A stretch of 64,000 nt of DNA from Pyrrhoderma lamaoense (lineage: Eukaryota; Basidiomycota; Agaricomycetes; Hymenochaetales; Hymenochaetaceae). The stretch lies in the NCBI GenBank assembly GCA_002794735.1, contig NBAZ01000010.1, forward strand, positions 1,203,489 through 1,267,488. The letters are read 5' to 3'. The notes beneath the pieces are model-generated. The model ran no database searches, was not told the DNA's origin, and worked only from the letters and a program-made list of their open reading frames with translations. Numbering within the stretch: the stretch's first letter is position 1; every line of letters begins with the position of its first letter. The position numbers and the translations under genes were made by a program. Positions 11,389-22,500 of the stretch are shown here, piece by piece.

Positions 11389-13820
11389 ATGTCTGAGGAT
11401 CATTCCGCAAAAAATCTTGATAGCGAAACCGCATCTTCTATGGACCAGGACGAATTGCAATTGGTGAAAATTTTACGCCGGACTGACACTGTCCAGGTTA
11501 ACTAGGCAGGATTATTGATGCTGAATTCATAAAGAATTTATTCTGGTAACGTCCGATTTCTCTGGTGGACACACTGGATATAACGGCTGCGGGTATCCAG
11601 TCGCTGTATCTCATTGGCATCTTTGTCGAACTGTTTGTTTTGTGAACGTTCGGCTCTGCTTGCTCAATAAGATTATGCACTGGGTTGAGATAATACCGCT
11701 AGAACCTGAACAGCGCTCATACCTGCGTAGGGAAGCCCCCAGTGTCACCGACTAACTTACCCCTCTTTAGGGGCTCACTTCTATCATACTAACTTGCTTC
11801 TTCTCATATTGCACAGCAAAACCTTGGTTATAAACAAGTAGGCTTTTAAATATGTTGGCTACTTCTTTTTTTTTTACTTAATTCTTTCTCTATGTAGCAA
11901 TTGCATCGTACATGGCATCAGGTCGAAAGTTTTGCCGCAAGTTTTTGTGCATTGAACTTTATAGGAGGCGTACGGTATGTCCCCTTCCCCCTTCGATAGC
12001 TCTTTGAAAGGATCTAAACTTGTATGCAAGCTCTGCATTCTTCCTTGGCCTCCTTGCAGGCGGACCTGCTGCAATCTGGTGAATCAAAAAATGTCCCACT
12101 TTTTTCCAGAAAGACTTTTATTTCTCAACGGATGTGCATATAGGTCATCTTATCTTATCACACTTGTCTTCATGTGGATTACTGCCGCCGTTCTAGCCGA
12201 GATCTGCTCGGCTTTGCCTCTTAGTGGCTCCATTTACATATGGGCGGCGGAGAGTGCTGGTCCGAAATACGCTCGTTTTTCTGGTTTCATAGTAGCTTGG
12301 TGGACTTGTACTGCTTGGATGACCTTTGCCGCTGGAAATTGCCAAGTTCGTTTGTAAAAATACTTGTGTTAGTGGCGATCTTATACTAATGTTTCTTCGC
12401 AGACTACGGCGAATCACATTGTCTCCTTACTTGCGGTTTTTGATGTTGACTTTCCTGGCGGCACTTTCAATGACAACATTAAATGGCGTGCATTCATCTG
12501 GGCTATCTCCGAAGGCTTACTACTGGTGTCCATCGCCATTAATTACTTACCCCGAGAGTATACTCTATGGTCTTCAAGATCTCGATGTTTATAATGATGG
12601 CGGACTTCCTCCTTTGTCTCATTTGGCTTCCTATAGGGGTTTCAAAGACCTATGGGTTTAGGTCAGCAAAAGACGTCTTCACGATGACCTGTGGGTTCAA
12701 TAATTGGATTAATTTGACAAAATCATATTTAACATAATACAGATAATGGGACTGGTGCTCCCGCGGGTTGGAATTGGATTTTATCTTTGTACGTCCGTCT
12801 ACACTTGTACTAATGTCGCTGGTATTTACTGCTTGAAAGCTTGTTTACCGCTGGTACTTTAACGGGTTTTGATGCTTCTGGGCATATTGCAGAAGAAACT
12901 AAAAATGCAAAGTGAATATCTATCACTTTATTTTGAGAGTAATTCATTGACATGCTTTCTAGAGTTGTTGCTGCTCGTGGAATCTTGAGTAGTGCAATCG
13001 CAACAGGCATTTTTGGTTTTGTTACTGCTATATTATTCTTGTTCTGTACTCCAGATCTTGAAACCCTATTCTCTTTGGAAGCGCCCCAGCCTTTTGTTCA
13101 GATATATGCAATGGCTCTTGGAAAGGGTGGGAGTGTGGTTATGACTATAATCGCTTCTATCGGTCTTATTATGGTAACAACAAGCATATTATCTATGTTA
13201 TGTGTTTCTGATTAAGAATCTAGAACACTAGTATTGCGATTGTAGCGGCATCTCGTTTGATATTTGCTATTGCTAGGGATGGTGTGCTGCCCTTTTCTGG
13301 CTGGATTGGTCAAGTAACGCAAGATGGTCAACCGCGCCATGCAGTTACTGTTATGTTTATATTTGGTGCAACCCTATTATGCACTATCCTTCCTAGCCAA
13401 GTCGCATTTACATCTCTAATTTCGGCGGGTGGCGTCCCAACAATTGCCGCATACGGACTCATAGCGCTTCTTCGTTTGTCTCTGACTCCAAACCATTTCA
13501 GGTCCTCGTACTTCTATTTAGGACGTTTTGCGAAGCCTTTTTACGTTGCAGCGGCATTGTTCAATGGTTTGGTCTTCGCAGTCATGATATCTCCATTTTA
13601 TTTCCCAGTTGCTGCAGACACCTTCAACTTTGTGTGTGAATTCTATGATATATATTCTTATCCAGAACTAATTACTCGCTAGGCTTGCGTTATTTTCGGT
13701 GCCGCCACTATAGCTGGTATCATAAGCTATTTTGTCATTCCAGAAGACAAATGGCTCTCTCGTGACAAAATCATGAAAGCCCTGCAAACTGCAGACGCTC
13801 CCAGAACCACTGAAGAGTAG
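11389..13820 (+). CDS. Amino-acid/GABA/choline permease (APC superfamily), with an apparent 1-base deletion
   Basis: Plasma-membrane transporter of the fungal UGA4/HNM1-like group, with about 12 membrane segments. After MSEDHSAKNLDSETASSMDQ and NLGYKQ come LHRTWHQVESFAASFCALNF, LAGGPAAIW, LVFMWITAAVLAEICSALPL, SGSIYIWAAESAGPKYARFS, and further on TAGTLTGFDASGHIAEETKN (the conserved substrate-proximal helix) and AARGILSSAIATGIFGF. It ends APRTTEE-stop. The first intron (11497-11816, about 320 nt) is much longer than the rest. Oddity: INYLPRE runs out of frame at CCCC 12550-12553; the expected continuation VFKISMFIMMADFLLCLIW lies in the next frame, so one base seems missing. Convergent with ICP55, 91 bp away. 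Exact substrate unknown. Confidence 0.88.
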
Positions 13821-13911
13821 TGAAGTCCTAGTGGTCAGTTGAGATAGTCACAGGGGAACATGGGGTAATAGATGGCTAGATCCCTGGCTCGAAGAATTAA
13901 ATAGATATAAT

Positions 13912-16238
13912 TCAGTATTTTGATAGACCAACGGAGCCCTGACAAGCCCCTTCTACATCGGAAATCTGTTTATCTGTATAAGAATTACTGCTACTTTAAA
14001 TTGACAGAGACAAACTCACTTCTTTTGGAGCTTCTACACTTAATACAACAGGATGATCACGCTTCACCAATACTTCATCCTGTAGAACGAGTTAACGGTT
14101 GAAGATGAGTTAGAAGTACCGGTCTACTTGCTTCAATACGTATCCCTATATTATGGAAAAGAGAAGGGAACCTTGAAGATGGTGGAACATATATTCCTAA
14201 ATTCCATCAATCACCATTAATCCTAATGAAATAAATTGTGCCCCAGTTCACGCTCACCGGGCTCAATAGTTATTACCATTCCCTCTTTCAGCCTAAAACG
14301 AAAATTAAACGAGCTGATGATAAGGTTTTAGAGAGGCTTACGGTTCACTTCTAGAAAAGAATTGCGACTCATGTAAGTCTATCACCAAGGGCATAAGTTC
14401 CGATGCGAGAAAGCCACTAAAACCATAATGACTTGCCTATTCCAACAGGGTGACTCAAATAGTGTGGGTATAAGATGCGTTCAAGGTCCCCTGGTGAGAG
14501 CATGAATCCAAGTTGATTGAGTTCCCTTCTTAATAAGGTACATGAATTCCTATGAAGTGCGTCAAGACTTAGTTGTTTGGCTTCTGTGCATTGCGATATC
14601 AACTCTTTCTGAGCCGACAGAACGGCTGAGTAGAGATCACGCTGAGCCGGAGTAAAAGTTCCATTTGCCGGAAATGTGCGAGCTGCATTTGTTTATTAGT
14701 GACTATGAAATTTCTATCAGAGATTATTTTTCTCACTGATATCTGACGCATATCCACTAGAAGAAAGGGGTGAGTTACAAGCCTGAGTTTAAAATGCCGA
14801 AGACATACTTGTATTCACATCCGGCGTCTATTAGTACTAATTCTTCATTACGCACTCTCTGGTCGTTTGATGTATAGTGGATGATCAAAGCATTCGCTCT
14901 AGCATGGTGGTATCGATATGTGGCATCAGAGGTAAACTATGAGGTTGTAACTTACCCTGAAGCAACAACAGGAACGTATGCAGGCCTTTGAGACCCCTCC
15001 AGTGCACAAATATATTCAAAATGAGCTGCAAGTGCGTACTCCGACATACCAGGTTCAGCAAAACGCATTGTCTATTGAATTTGTTTCAGTAAGACTTTGT
15101 TCTTCGACTTCGTATATTTCGAGTTATACTTTGGCATGTGCCTTCCCGCTTATTTGGGCAGCTTGACGCATAATCTGCTGCTCCGCCTCACTTTTTATTG
15201 CTCTCATTTTACCCACTTCGGATGCAAGGTTTCGACGTCTTGTTTGAGGTAATGAGTTCAATATTTTCTCAAAATCTGATTGTTCAGTCAATGAGGAGAG
15301 GTATTGGAGCATATTGCGATGTGAGCGGGAACGTCGGGAGGATGATGGTCCATCTACATATACGTATGAATACTTTGAAATGACAGCTTTAGTCACTGAT
15401 GGTAGCTGGTCAATTGACTTCACGTCATCCACACCAAAAACAGTAGCAGCGGAGTCAAAGTCTGTTCTAGATCGTTTTCAATATAGAGAAAATAGTATGT
15501 ATTTAGTGGCCGGTATATACCTTGATCCCTCCCACTGTTCCCTGACAGCATCCTTTCCCCTACAGAATAGTGTTGTTCTATGTGTCGAGCCCGTTTTCTC
15601 TTCCGCAAAAAATTAGTAAAACCAGACCTATCCATGCATAAGATACATACCAATGATAATTGCGGTTTCCTGTTCTTGACATCCAGTCAGATACCAGAAA
15701 TCAGATGCCTGGCGAAATTTATAACTTGATAATTATTTAGCCAATAGAACAGTCTAGGCCTGGGGAAACACACAATATTTCTTGATTAAAGAGATAAGTA
15801 TTCCTCAGTGAGTATAAATGTGCGGGTATTACAGGAGTTTACTCACCTCCACTCATGTATTTTATTGGTCCGGCTGTTGATATGACCTGGCAAACTTTCA
15901 GCTTTGCAGGAAACCCCTAGAATGACCTGACGTACCACGCTCGAGTCTGGAAGGGAATCAATGAGTTGTTTTCTTCGAGATTTATATTCGGTCAGTTGGA
16001 TCCCTGGTGTTACCTCATTTTGTCTGACTGAAAGCATAGTCTATAATCAAATAGGTATAACACTGTAAGCAGGCGTTTACGGACCAAGGTCAGGATGCGA
16101 AGGAAAGAAAGGTTGGCCGAATGGAGATGGTTTGCTGAAGTTAGCTGAGGTCAATTCACTTGCACAACGACGAAAGGCCGCGCTTCTAACTCCAGGGATT
16201 TGGTTGATACGAAACGGTCTTGCTAAGAGACGAAACAT
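13912..16238 (-). CDS. ICP55: Intermediate cleaving peptidase, mitochondrial aminopeptidase P type
   Basis: Metallo-aminopeptidase (M24B) that trims one residue from mitochondrial proteins after MPP cleavage and so affects N-end stability. The start at 16238 gives an Arg-rich presequence (MFRLLARPFRINQIPGVRSA), then GQPFFPSHPDLV, joined to RQNEVTPGIQLTEYKSRR by an intron ending at TTTCAG. The five metal ligands are visible in order: Asp in LIDAGCEY, Asp in GYASDIS, His in YLSHPVG, Glu in MVITIEPGIYVPP, Glu in GIRIEDEVLV. The C-terminus is VEAPKEISDVEGACQG, then SVGLSKY-stop. At least seven introns. It overlaps none of its neighbours; the start is 172 bp from the divergent epoxide hydrolase start. 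Alternative name: XPNPEP3 orthologue. Confidence 0.9.
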
Positions 16239-16410
16239 ACAGAGGAGAAACTTGGGGACGCAGTTAGTGAGCAGAGATTGAAAGAATGTGCATCATGGTA
16301 ATTTTGAGGACATGTGACTGTGAGAACCCCGCCATGGTTTATAACGGAACTTTTACAGTATTCCAGATCAAATTCAGCAAATTCGTTTTAGCACCAGATT
16401 CACCCAATAC

Positions 16411-18036
16411 ATGTCTCTTTATCCCTCGATCTTTCTTGCAATTCTCTCGTACCTTATATTAGTACAGGGACTCGATGTTGTGACTACACCTGATGAGCTT
16501 GCATTGCTCAGCCTCCCAAAAAAAATAGCGAAATGTCACGCCAAGAACCGAAAGGAGAATGTTGATGTGCTTCTTCACATACGTATGTCAATAATGATCA
16601 TTGTACTACTGTATTCACTTAAGTATATAACCACTCGAAAGACTATGTTGAAGTGAATCCATCGGCATCGACAACGTTAATCATGGTTCACGGCTGGCCC
16701 GGACTCTGGTCAAATTGGTTGCATCAAATATATGCCCTTCAAGTAGCATAGATCTTCTTGAATCCAGTTCACGTACAATTAACTACTTATACAGAACGAT
16801 TACCACATTATAGCTCTTGATCAGCGTGGTTTTGGCTCTTCTACTCATCCAGGTGATGTTCAGTCGTCAGGGACTATGGCTGATCTCGTTGGCGATCTCG
16901 TCTGTGTCCTTAATGATGCAGGTGTTGATTCTGCTATATGCGTTGGGTGCATAAGTTTTTTAGTATCTTGTCAATAAAGTCGATAATAATCATGCAATTA
17001 TAGGCATGACTGGGGTGCACAGGTTTGCTGGGAAGCTGGACGCTTGCGTCCAGATGTATTCAAAGCCATTGCAGCAGCCGTCGTTCCTGTGAGTCTTGGT
17101 TCCTTCTCTTGGATAATCCACCCTCTATCTTTTTGGCTTACTCAATATACTCGTTAGTATATGAGTGCTGCTGGCCCTTTCACACCAATCAAAGACTTTG
17201 TGACTCTTTTACCTCGCCTAGGATATCAAATATACTTTTCCGAGAGAACAAGAGAAGCCATCGCGGAACTGAATGGAGATATCCGAAGGTCCTTACGCTC
17301 CGTCTATCGTAGCGTAAGTGACCCACCCCCAAATGAGTTTCTTCTATCAACAATCTCGTTACTCGAAGCCTACGGTACAAATCAGGAAGTTAGTGAAGCT
17401 CAGATCAGGGCTATCAATTGTTCACTAATTTATATATGGGGTGAAATAAAAAGATCAATAATATCCCATACATGTCTACAGAGGAAGAGAATTATCTCGT
17501 CGAACAGTATTCTATACAGGGCTTTGAAAATTGTAAGTCCTTGATCTGTTGCACCTACTCTGCCTCTTCAGCTACTGTAACATCCTAAAACTCCTTTCAG
17601 CTCTAGAATTCTATACACATGATGTGAGTCTTCCGAAAACTAGTCTTAGTAGCCGCCAATACTTAAATAATAGAAAAGAATCGACTTCTTTACTGGAAGC
17701 TCGCGCATACCCAGGGAAACTATACAATCACACAGCCTGCTCTTGCAATATATCCGACAGAGGATCCAGTGGCAGATTGGGTTCTAGTTTCCAAAATGCT
17801 GCAAATAGAGAAGTATGTTCCAAACTTAGTTGTTGAGGTACGTGCTCGCTGTCCACAGTGGCTAGTATGACATCCCATATCTAATATCATCTCAGACCAT
17901 ATCGGCGGCCCATTGGGTGCAACTTGAAAGACCAGGAGAATTCAATGAAGCTCTCAAGAAATGGTTAAATGGGCTACCAAATCTAGCGCGATCTACGGAA
18001 GACAAGGAATGGGGTCATATTGAGGACGAGTTGTAA
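16411..18036 (+). CDS. Alpha/beta-hydrolase, epoxide hydrolase family
   Basis: Catalyses hydrolysis of epoxides (or related substrates) through a covalent Asp ester. The N-terminus MSLYPSIFLAILSYLILVQG looks like a signal peptide or anchor. Core motifs: oxyanion HGWPGLWSNWLHQIYALQ, then IIALDQRGFGSS, nucleophile elbow VGHDWGAQVCWEAGRL with Asp as nucleophile, the acid residue in IYPTEDPVADWV, and the catalytic His in TISAAHWVQLERPGEF. The C-terminus is KKWLNGLPNLARS through EDEL-stop. About eight short introns break the gene, and the small fragments between 17400 and 17830 only make sense after splicing. Ending in EDEL may be an ER-retention-like tail (compare HDEL/KDEL), which would fit the signal peptide; that is inference. 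Physiological substrate unknown. Confidence 0.85.
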
Positions 18037-18158
18037 GAAATTGTAGTAAGTATTATTCGCATTTGATAGCAAATTCATAGGCCTACTAATACATCTATAT
18101 TATAGTATGTGAAGGTATACGAAGAAAATAATAGTATTGCACCAGAAATGTAAAATAA

Positions 18159-19574
18159 TTATAGTCCTTTCCGAAATCCGAATTTATTCCAGAGCAAACT
18201 CAACTCGCAGCACTGCGACCCATGAGTTTCTTGATCATTCATGGTAAGCTTGCTAAAGCTCTTATACTCTTGACCCGCTCTTCTCGCCGCCTTCCTTTTC
18301 TCGAATACTGTCTGTTCCTTGTCATCTTTGACCTCTGCTTGTCTTGCCTCAGATTCGATTTCTTCTAATGGCATGAGTAAGCTATAATGAGTGAATGGCG
18401 TATAATCTGGGAGGAGAGTACTCCGTTTTGAGCTAAAACCTGAGGACTGTCCTGGTTCTGAAAATGAGGATGATTTGCACTTCATATTCTCTTCATTCTC
18501 CCGTAAAAGCTCGGCGACAAAAGCCTTTTCGAATGCAGTACTTGGAAGTATCCTCCCTGTTTCCAAGGCGCTGAGCCTTGCCTGAGAAGCACGTTTATGT
18601 GTTGCGAGCCAAGCGCGCATTTGGGCGGACTCACGTCGTTTCTTAATGAAATCTGGGTCATTCAGCGCCTCGTTTGAGATACGAGCTTTAGTCTGTTCCA
18701 GGACCTGCTGAACATTCATAGCCCAATTGTCCTCCCTTTGGGACATCCTACTTTCAGAGGTGTGTACATCATGAGATTTGCGTTCTATCTGCGATGAGCC
18801 CTGAGGAGGTAGTACATGTACTTGATTTGTTTCCTTGGTGATATCTATAACGGGAAGCGTCTTCATAGTATTCACACTGGGACGGGGTTTTGTAATCTGT
18901 TTCTCCCTAGTTCTCTGTTTGGCCACTTCTTGATCGGTATGTGTCGCGGCTTTCTTCTCTAACAACTTTGCAGCTCTATTCCGCTCCTCAATGACTTTTG
19001 GGTCTTGGTGAGTCTCGGAAGCAGGGTCTTGGGTATTGACTAATCGAAAAGCACCAGCAAACTCATCCTGGAGAGCTGGTCCCCAGACACTTGTTAGGAA
19101 TTGGTTGAACTTGTACCTGCGGTTTCGCAGGCGTTCTTCTTCTTGAATTGTACTCAGAGTACTGACTCTACTTGATCTTTGTCTTAGAGGTGGAGCTCTA
19201 GAATCATTTGCTTTCACATCTTGCACTTTGAGATCAACCTCTATGGGTTTTGTGTTGCGCTTGTTCTTCACTGCCGGAGTGTCTTCTTTGAAAGTGACCT
19301 GAGAACCAGTAGAAGCTGGAGCCCCAGGCCCAATCTTTAGAGGCGAGACACCATGATTTCGCGATGAACGTTTCATATGGTCTGATAATCTTCGGTCATA
19401 GCTAGGTGTTTCCAATGTTTGCCTTTTTTCTTTCCTTGGCCGATCAGACGTTGTACCGGAGTTATTTGTGGCTGAAAGAGGTGGCTTGCGATAACTGAGA
19501 TGTGAATTGTTTGTCGCTGTATGCGGCTGGAACGCTGAAATTGCACCGGGATGACTAGCCACTTGAAGACTCAT
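18159..19574 (-). CDS. Uncharacterised basic, low-complexity protein (471 aa)
   Basis: Not recognised. Intronless frame, which is unusual here, and rich in Ser, Arg, Lys and Gln, with few hydrophobic stretches, so largely disordered. The N-terminal third is basic (for example RPRKEKRQTLETPSYDRRLS). A short ordered-looking block occurs around residue 150: RNRRYKFNQFLTSVWGPALQ then DEFAGAFRLVN. Helical or coiled-coil-prone regions follow (EERNRAAKLLEKKAATH; KKRRESAQMRAWLATHKRAS), and the C-terminus has EEIESEARQAEV and FEKRKAARRAGQEYKSFS. The charge and predicted disorder would suit a nucleic-acid or cytoskeleton-associated protein, but this is speculation. Lies in tandem with the F-box-like gene; convergent with epoxide hydrolase. 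Confidence 0.7.
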   Translation of the reverse strand: MSLQVASHPGAISAFQPHTATNNSHLSYRKPPLSATNNSGTTSDRPRKEKRQTLETPSYDRRLSDHMKRSSRNHGVSPLKIGPGAPASTGSQVTFKEDTPAVKNKRNTKPIEVDLKVQDVKANDSRAPPLRQRSSRVSTLSTIQEEERLRNRRYKFNQFLTSVWGPALQDEFAGAFRLVNTQDPASETHQDPKVIEERNRAAKLLEKKAATHTDQEVAKQRTREKQITKPRPSVNTMKTLPVIDITKETNQVHVLPPQGSSQIERKSHDVHTSESRMSQREDNWAMNVQQVLEQTKARISNEALNDPDFIKKRRESAQMRAWLATHKRASQARLSALETGRILPSTAFEKAFVAELLRENEENMKCKSSSFSEPGQSSGFSSKRSTLLPDYTPFTHYSLLMPLEEIESEARQAEVKDDKEQTVFEKRKAARRAGQEYKSFSKLTMNDQETHGSQCCELSLLWNKFGFRKGL

Positions 19575-20059
19575 AGCAGGAAGACGAGAGCTACTGTGTT
19601 GCTTGCTTTCTGTCTGTCCTTTTGGGCACCAAGTTCAGGATATGGGTCGCAAGTGCCACAAGGGCAGGAACATTTAGAGATTATATCGTTTACTGGCGTT
19701 AAGTTTGCTTAATTACGTTTTCGTCGATAAACCCGGTTTTGAGTACAGGCTGCCGTCTCTTATAAGCATTTACTTTGCATATACCAATATAGAGCAGTGC
19801 TTATCCGGCCGCAAGTACAGATACTTATGGCGACAGTAGTGCTGTAATTTTACCTTATCTTGAATCAAGTTTTATTATAAAATTAGTCATAGTGGGTACA
19901 TAAACAGTTAGTCCCAAAATAATGAGGAGAGACCATTGAGAGAATGCGTGAGCCAAGGAGGGAAGGATCAATGATGACATATCGTAAGGTATACAAGATA
20001 AAGTATGATAGCAGTAGGACACAAGTTGGTAAACTAAAAATCACAAGACATGGCATACA
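19575..20059. other. Intergenic region without recognised genes
   Basis: 485 bases between two minus-strand genes. It should hold the promoter of the 471-aa gene near its left side and the 3' UTR of the F-box-like gene near its right. No tRNA-like cloverleaf, repeat or ORF was seen. Confidence 0.4.
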
Positions 20060-21376
20060 CTAATTTGAGTTCCAAGAGGTGCGAGAGAGGCGAGTGAGGA
20101 ATTTCTTTCGAATTTGGATCGCTTGATCCCACACGCTCAGTCCTCCAGATGCCTCGTTCTCCCAGTCACGCCGGGGTACATCCCAGTCTCTGGTGCCGTC
20201 ATCGCGAGTTGCGACGACAACGTATAACCGTGGATCACGAGCCATAGCACGTACGGCCCAGCCCTTGAGCGTCAAGTCATCGAACTTCCAATAACGAGGG
20301 TTGAGTGTTAGTACAACCATTCTCAGCTGAGGTCGGGCAAGGATGAAGTCAAGACGGGCAAATGACGACACATCCTCTGCTTCTGGCTCCGAGGAGCGCA
20401 GGTCAAACAAAGGAAGACAGATATGGGTAAGATTTGGTGTGAAATCGAAGGGTACTAAAGTACGTAGAATTGTATGAGTATGGAAAAGGGAATGAGGAAA
20501 TAGTGAGGACTAACTATAATTTGAGAGACATAGATTCAAAAGTCGTAGATGCGTTATATTCTTTAAGAAGGCTCTTCCTCCCTCATTCGACGTTAGTGGA
20601 GCCCATCGATGTGGATGACACTGGCCTAATACAGTAAATGAACGACATATAGGTCTGAGTGATAGACCTAAACTAGAATTCTCTGGAGTATCGATAAGCG
20701 CCGGAGCTTGATCGAACCAACAGGTTGACCGAGTAATTGTGGCGTATGCCTCCAGTCGAATGGCCAATTGTGTTAGACGCGGACAGGAGTCGAGAGAATA
20801 TGGAGCGAGACTAGGCTCGACGTCTAGCCAGAGAGCACGAACATATTTCAAAGGGGATATCAACCTTGTCTGGTATATATCTGATAATATGATATCGTGG
20901 AAGGATAGGGGAACTGCCCGGATCGGGTGATGCTGCTGCACGGCGCAATCCGTTGATACCTTTCCTGCCGACGAAGGTATATCACAGATGATTGTATTGT
21001 ATAGGCTAGGAAGAACAACAGAACGGATCCATGAAGCAACTTGGCATAGAGCTACGGCGGTTCGGCGATGAGTACAAGCGAGTTCGACGATGTAGAATAT
21101 GAGCTCAACGGGGAGCACGAGTTCATTACAGAAGTTGTGTGAACTAATTGGAGAGGAGATAGATTGGTTGTCGAAATCAGAACCGTAGCTGCTGGAATCA
21201 GAACGTTCGTGGATGAGGAGGGGAGGGAAAGGAAGTTTTGGTAGCGGGAGGGACTGTTTATGGGGCTGAGTAGCATCTACATGAAAGACAAAGAAGAGGA
21301 AGAGAGAAATGGAAACGGAGAGAGTCTGTGTATGCTGCAGAACACGAGGCGTAGACAAAAATGGTTTCCTTATCAT
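20060..21376 (-). CDS. F-box-like/leucine-rich hypothetical protein
   Basis: Two exons joined by an intron at about 20453-20513 (GTTAGT..CTTTAG), restoring NYIPFDFTPNLTHICLPLFD. The segment LPVELIFYIVELACTHRRTA near residue 90 resembles the N-terminal F-box helix (LPxEL..I..), followed by VASWIRSVVLPSLYNTIIC, the typical continuation in agaricomycete F-box-like proteins. Later parts, KYVRALWLDVEPSL and LTQLAIRLEAYATI, look like irregular leucine-rich repeats. Such proteins may be SCF ubiquitin-ligase adaptors, though many are uncharacterised. The first ~45 residues include a hydrophobic run (SVSISLFLFFVFHV) that may be a signal anchor or mis-assigned 5' UTR. Tandem with dUTPase, whose 3' end is 97 bp upstream. 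Confidence 0.65.
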
Positions 21377-21473
21377 TTTCTTATTTTTATGTACACATAC
21401 ATGCTCCCTTTCAAATTTCTATATATATCCTATCTCTTTCCCCATTTATACATCGTGCCCATCACTCAATTGC

Positions 21474-22243
21474 TCAATGTCTGGTGCCCTCCCGTAGACC
21501 CAAAGCCCCAGCACCACGCGACGTCTCGTCAAGGCTCTAGATATTCAGTTTGATTAAATGCAATAAAATAAATTATAATCGGTTGAGCCATCTTACATCT
21601 ACTTCAATGACGTCGGGCGTCTCAATCTTTTCAATGATTAGCTGAGCAATGCGGTCGCCTTCTTGGACTACAATACAACATATCACAACGTGTTGGAGGC
21701 ATGAGTCTGAGAAGCACTGATGACACAAGGAATACGTACTGTTGAAATCTTGTTCAGAAAAGTTAAAGAGAAGAATAAAGACTGTCCCCCGGTAGTCTGA
21801 GTCGATGACACCAGCCCCAGTATCAATCATATTTTTTGATGCTAGTAGAAGAACATCAGTATATGCATCAGATAAGAAGTTGATAAACGCATATACCCAG
21901 TCCACTGCGGGGTGCAACACGTCCGTAGCAGCCTTGCGGAACGGCAATTGAAAGTTGGGTGTCGACTAGTGCTTTTCCCCTAGCAGGAATAACTTTCTCC
22001 TCCGCACTTTAAGTTGGACATATTCAGAGAGGAGCAACAACAACAGCAGCAACAGAGAAAAAAGTCTGACCTATAAAGATCATATCCAGCCGCAAAAGGT
22101 GACCCTCGGGTTGGTAGTCTAGCTTTGTCGGAGAGGCGTTTTATGAGTAATTGAGAGCGTGGTGGGGGCGCCGCTGAGTCTTCAAGTTTGCGTTTCTTTT
22201 CTGGAACGCCCTCCGGGATGACATTAACAGTATCTGAGGTCAT
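21474..22243 (-). CDS. DUT1: dUTP diphosphatase, C-terminal motif apparently frameshifted
   Basis: Hydrolyses dUTP to dUMP, keeping uracil out of DNA and supplying dTMP synthesis. Start ATG at 22243 ([20 protein letters not shown]; the KKRK may be a nuclear signal). Splicing restores [20 protein letters not shown] (motif 1), [20 protein letters not shown] (motifs 2-3 with the catalytic Asp), [20 protein letters not shown] (motif 3 end), and [13 protein letters not shown] (motif 4). The last exon reads [10 protein letters not shown] and should continue into the Gly-rich motif 5, but at CCCC (plus strand 21506-21509) one base appears to be missing, giving [14 protein letters not shown] at 21474. 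Intact reading would end at 21466. A TGC/TGT-rich stretch near 22040-22065 is intronic. The promoter is shared with the gene at 22501. Confidence 0.92.
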
Positions 22244-22299
22244 TTTGAGCACGAGAAGCAGGTGTAAATATGAGTGTAAAATTAGAAGATACGCCTTAC

Positions 22300-22322
22300 A
22301 CGCGCCAAAAGGTACGCGTACC
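22300..22322. promoter_or_regulatory. E2F-like site and MluI cell-cycle box between dUTPase and its divergent neighbour
   Basis: CGCGCCAAAA (22301-22310) is the reverse complement of TTTTGGCGCG, an E2F-type site. Four bases later, GGTACGCGTACC (22311-22322) is a perfect 12-bp palindrome centred on ACGCGT, the MCB bound by fungal MBF. dUTPase is a classic G1/S target in yeasts and animals, so function is likely, though only the sequence match is seen here. Confidence 0.65.
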
Positions 22323-22500
22323 GGACGTGACGGGGCGTGGTTGTCACAAGTACAAAGACTCAGCCCTGCTCCCTGGGCCTTCGCCTTTGTGTCATTTCTT
22401 TGTTACAACATCGGGGCCATTCACATGTATATCTAGGAAACAGCTACATCACTGGTGGCCTTTTAAAGGCTTCGCTGGTGCTGACATCGTCCTGAGTCGT

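Noticed and set aside
22035..22070. CTG/TGT triplet-rich coding repeat
   Set aside because: It falls in the first dUTPase intron; the Cys-run reading is an artefact.
22270..22500. Start of the PIP-box-like gene at 22270
   Set aside because: It would lie 27 bp from the dUTPase start and translate the E2F/MCB region; the ATG at 22501 begins the basic, PIP-like sequence.
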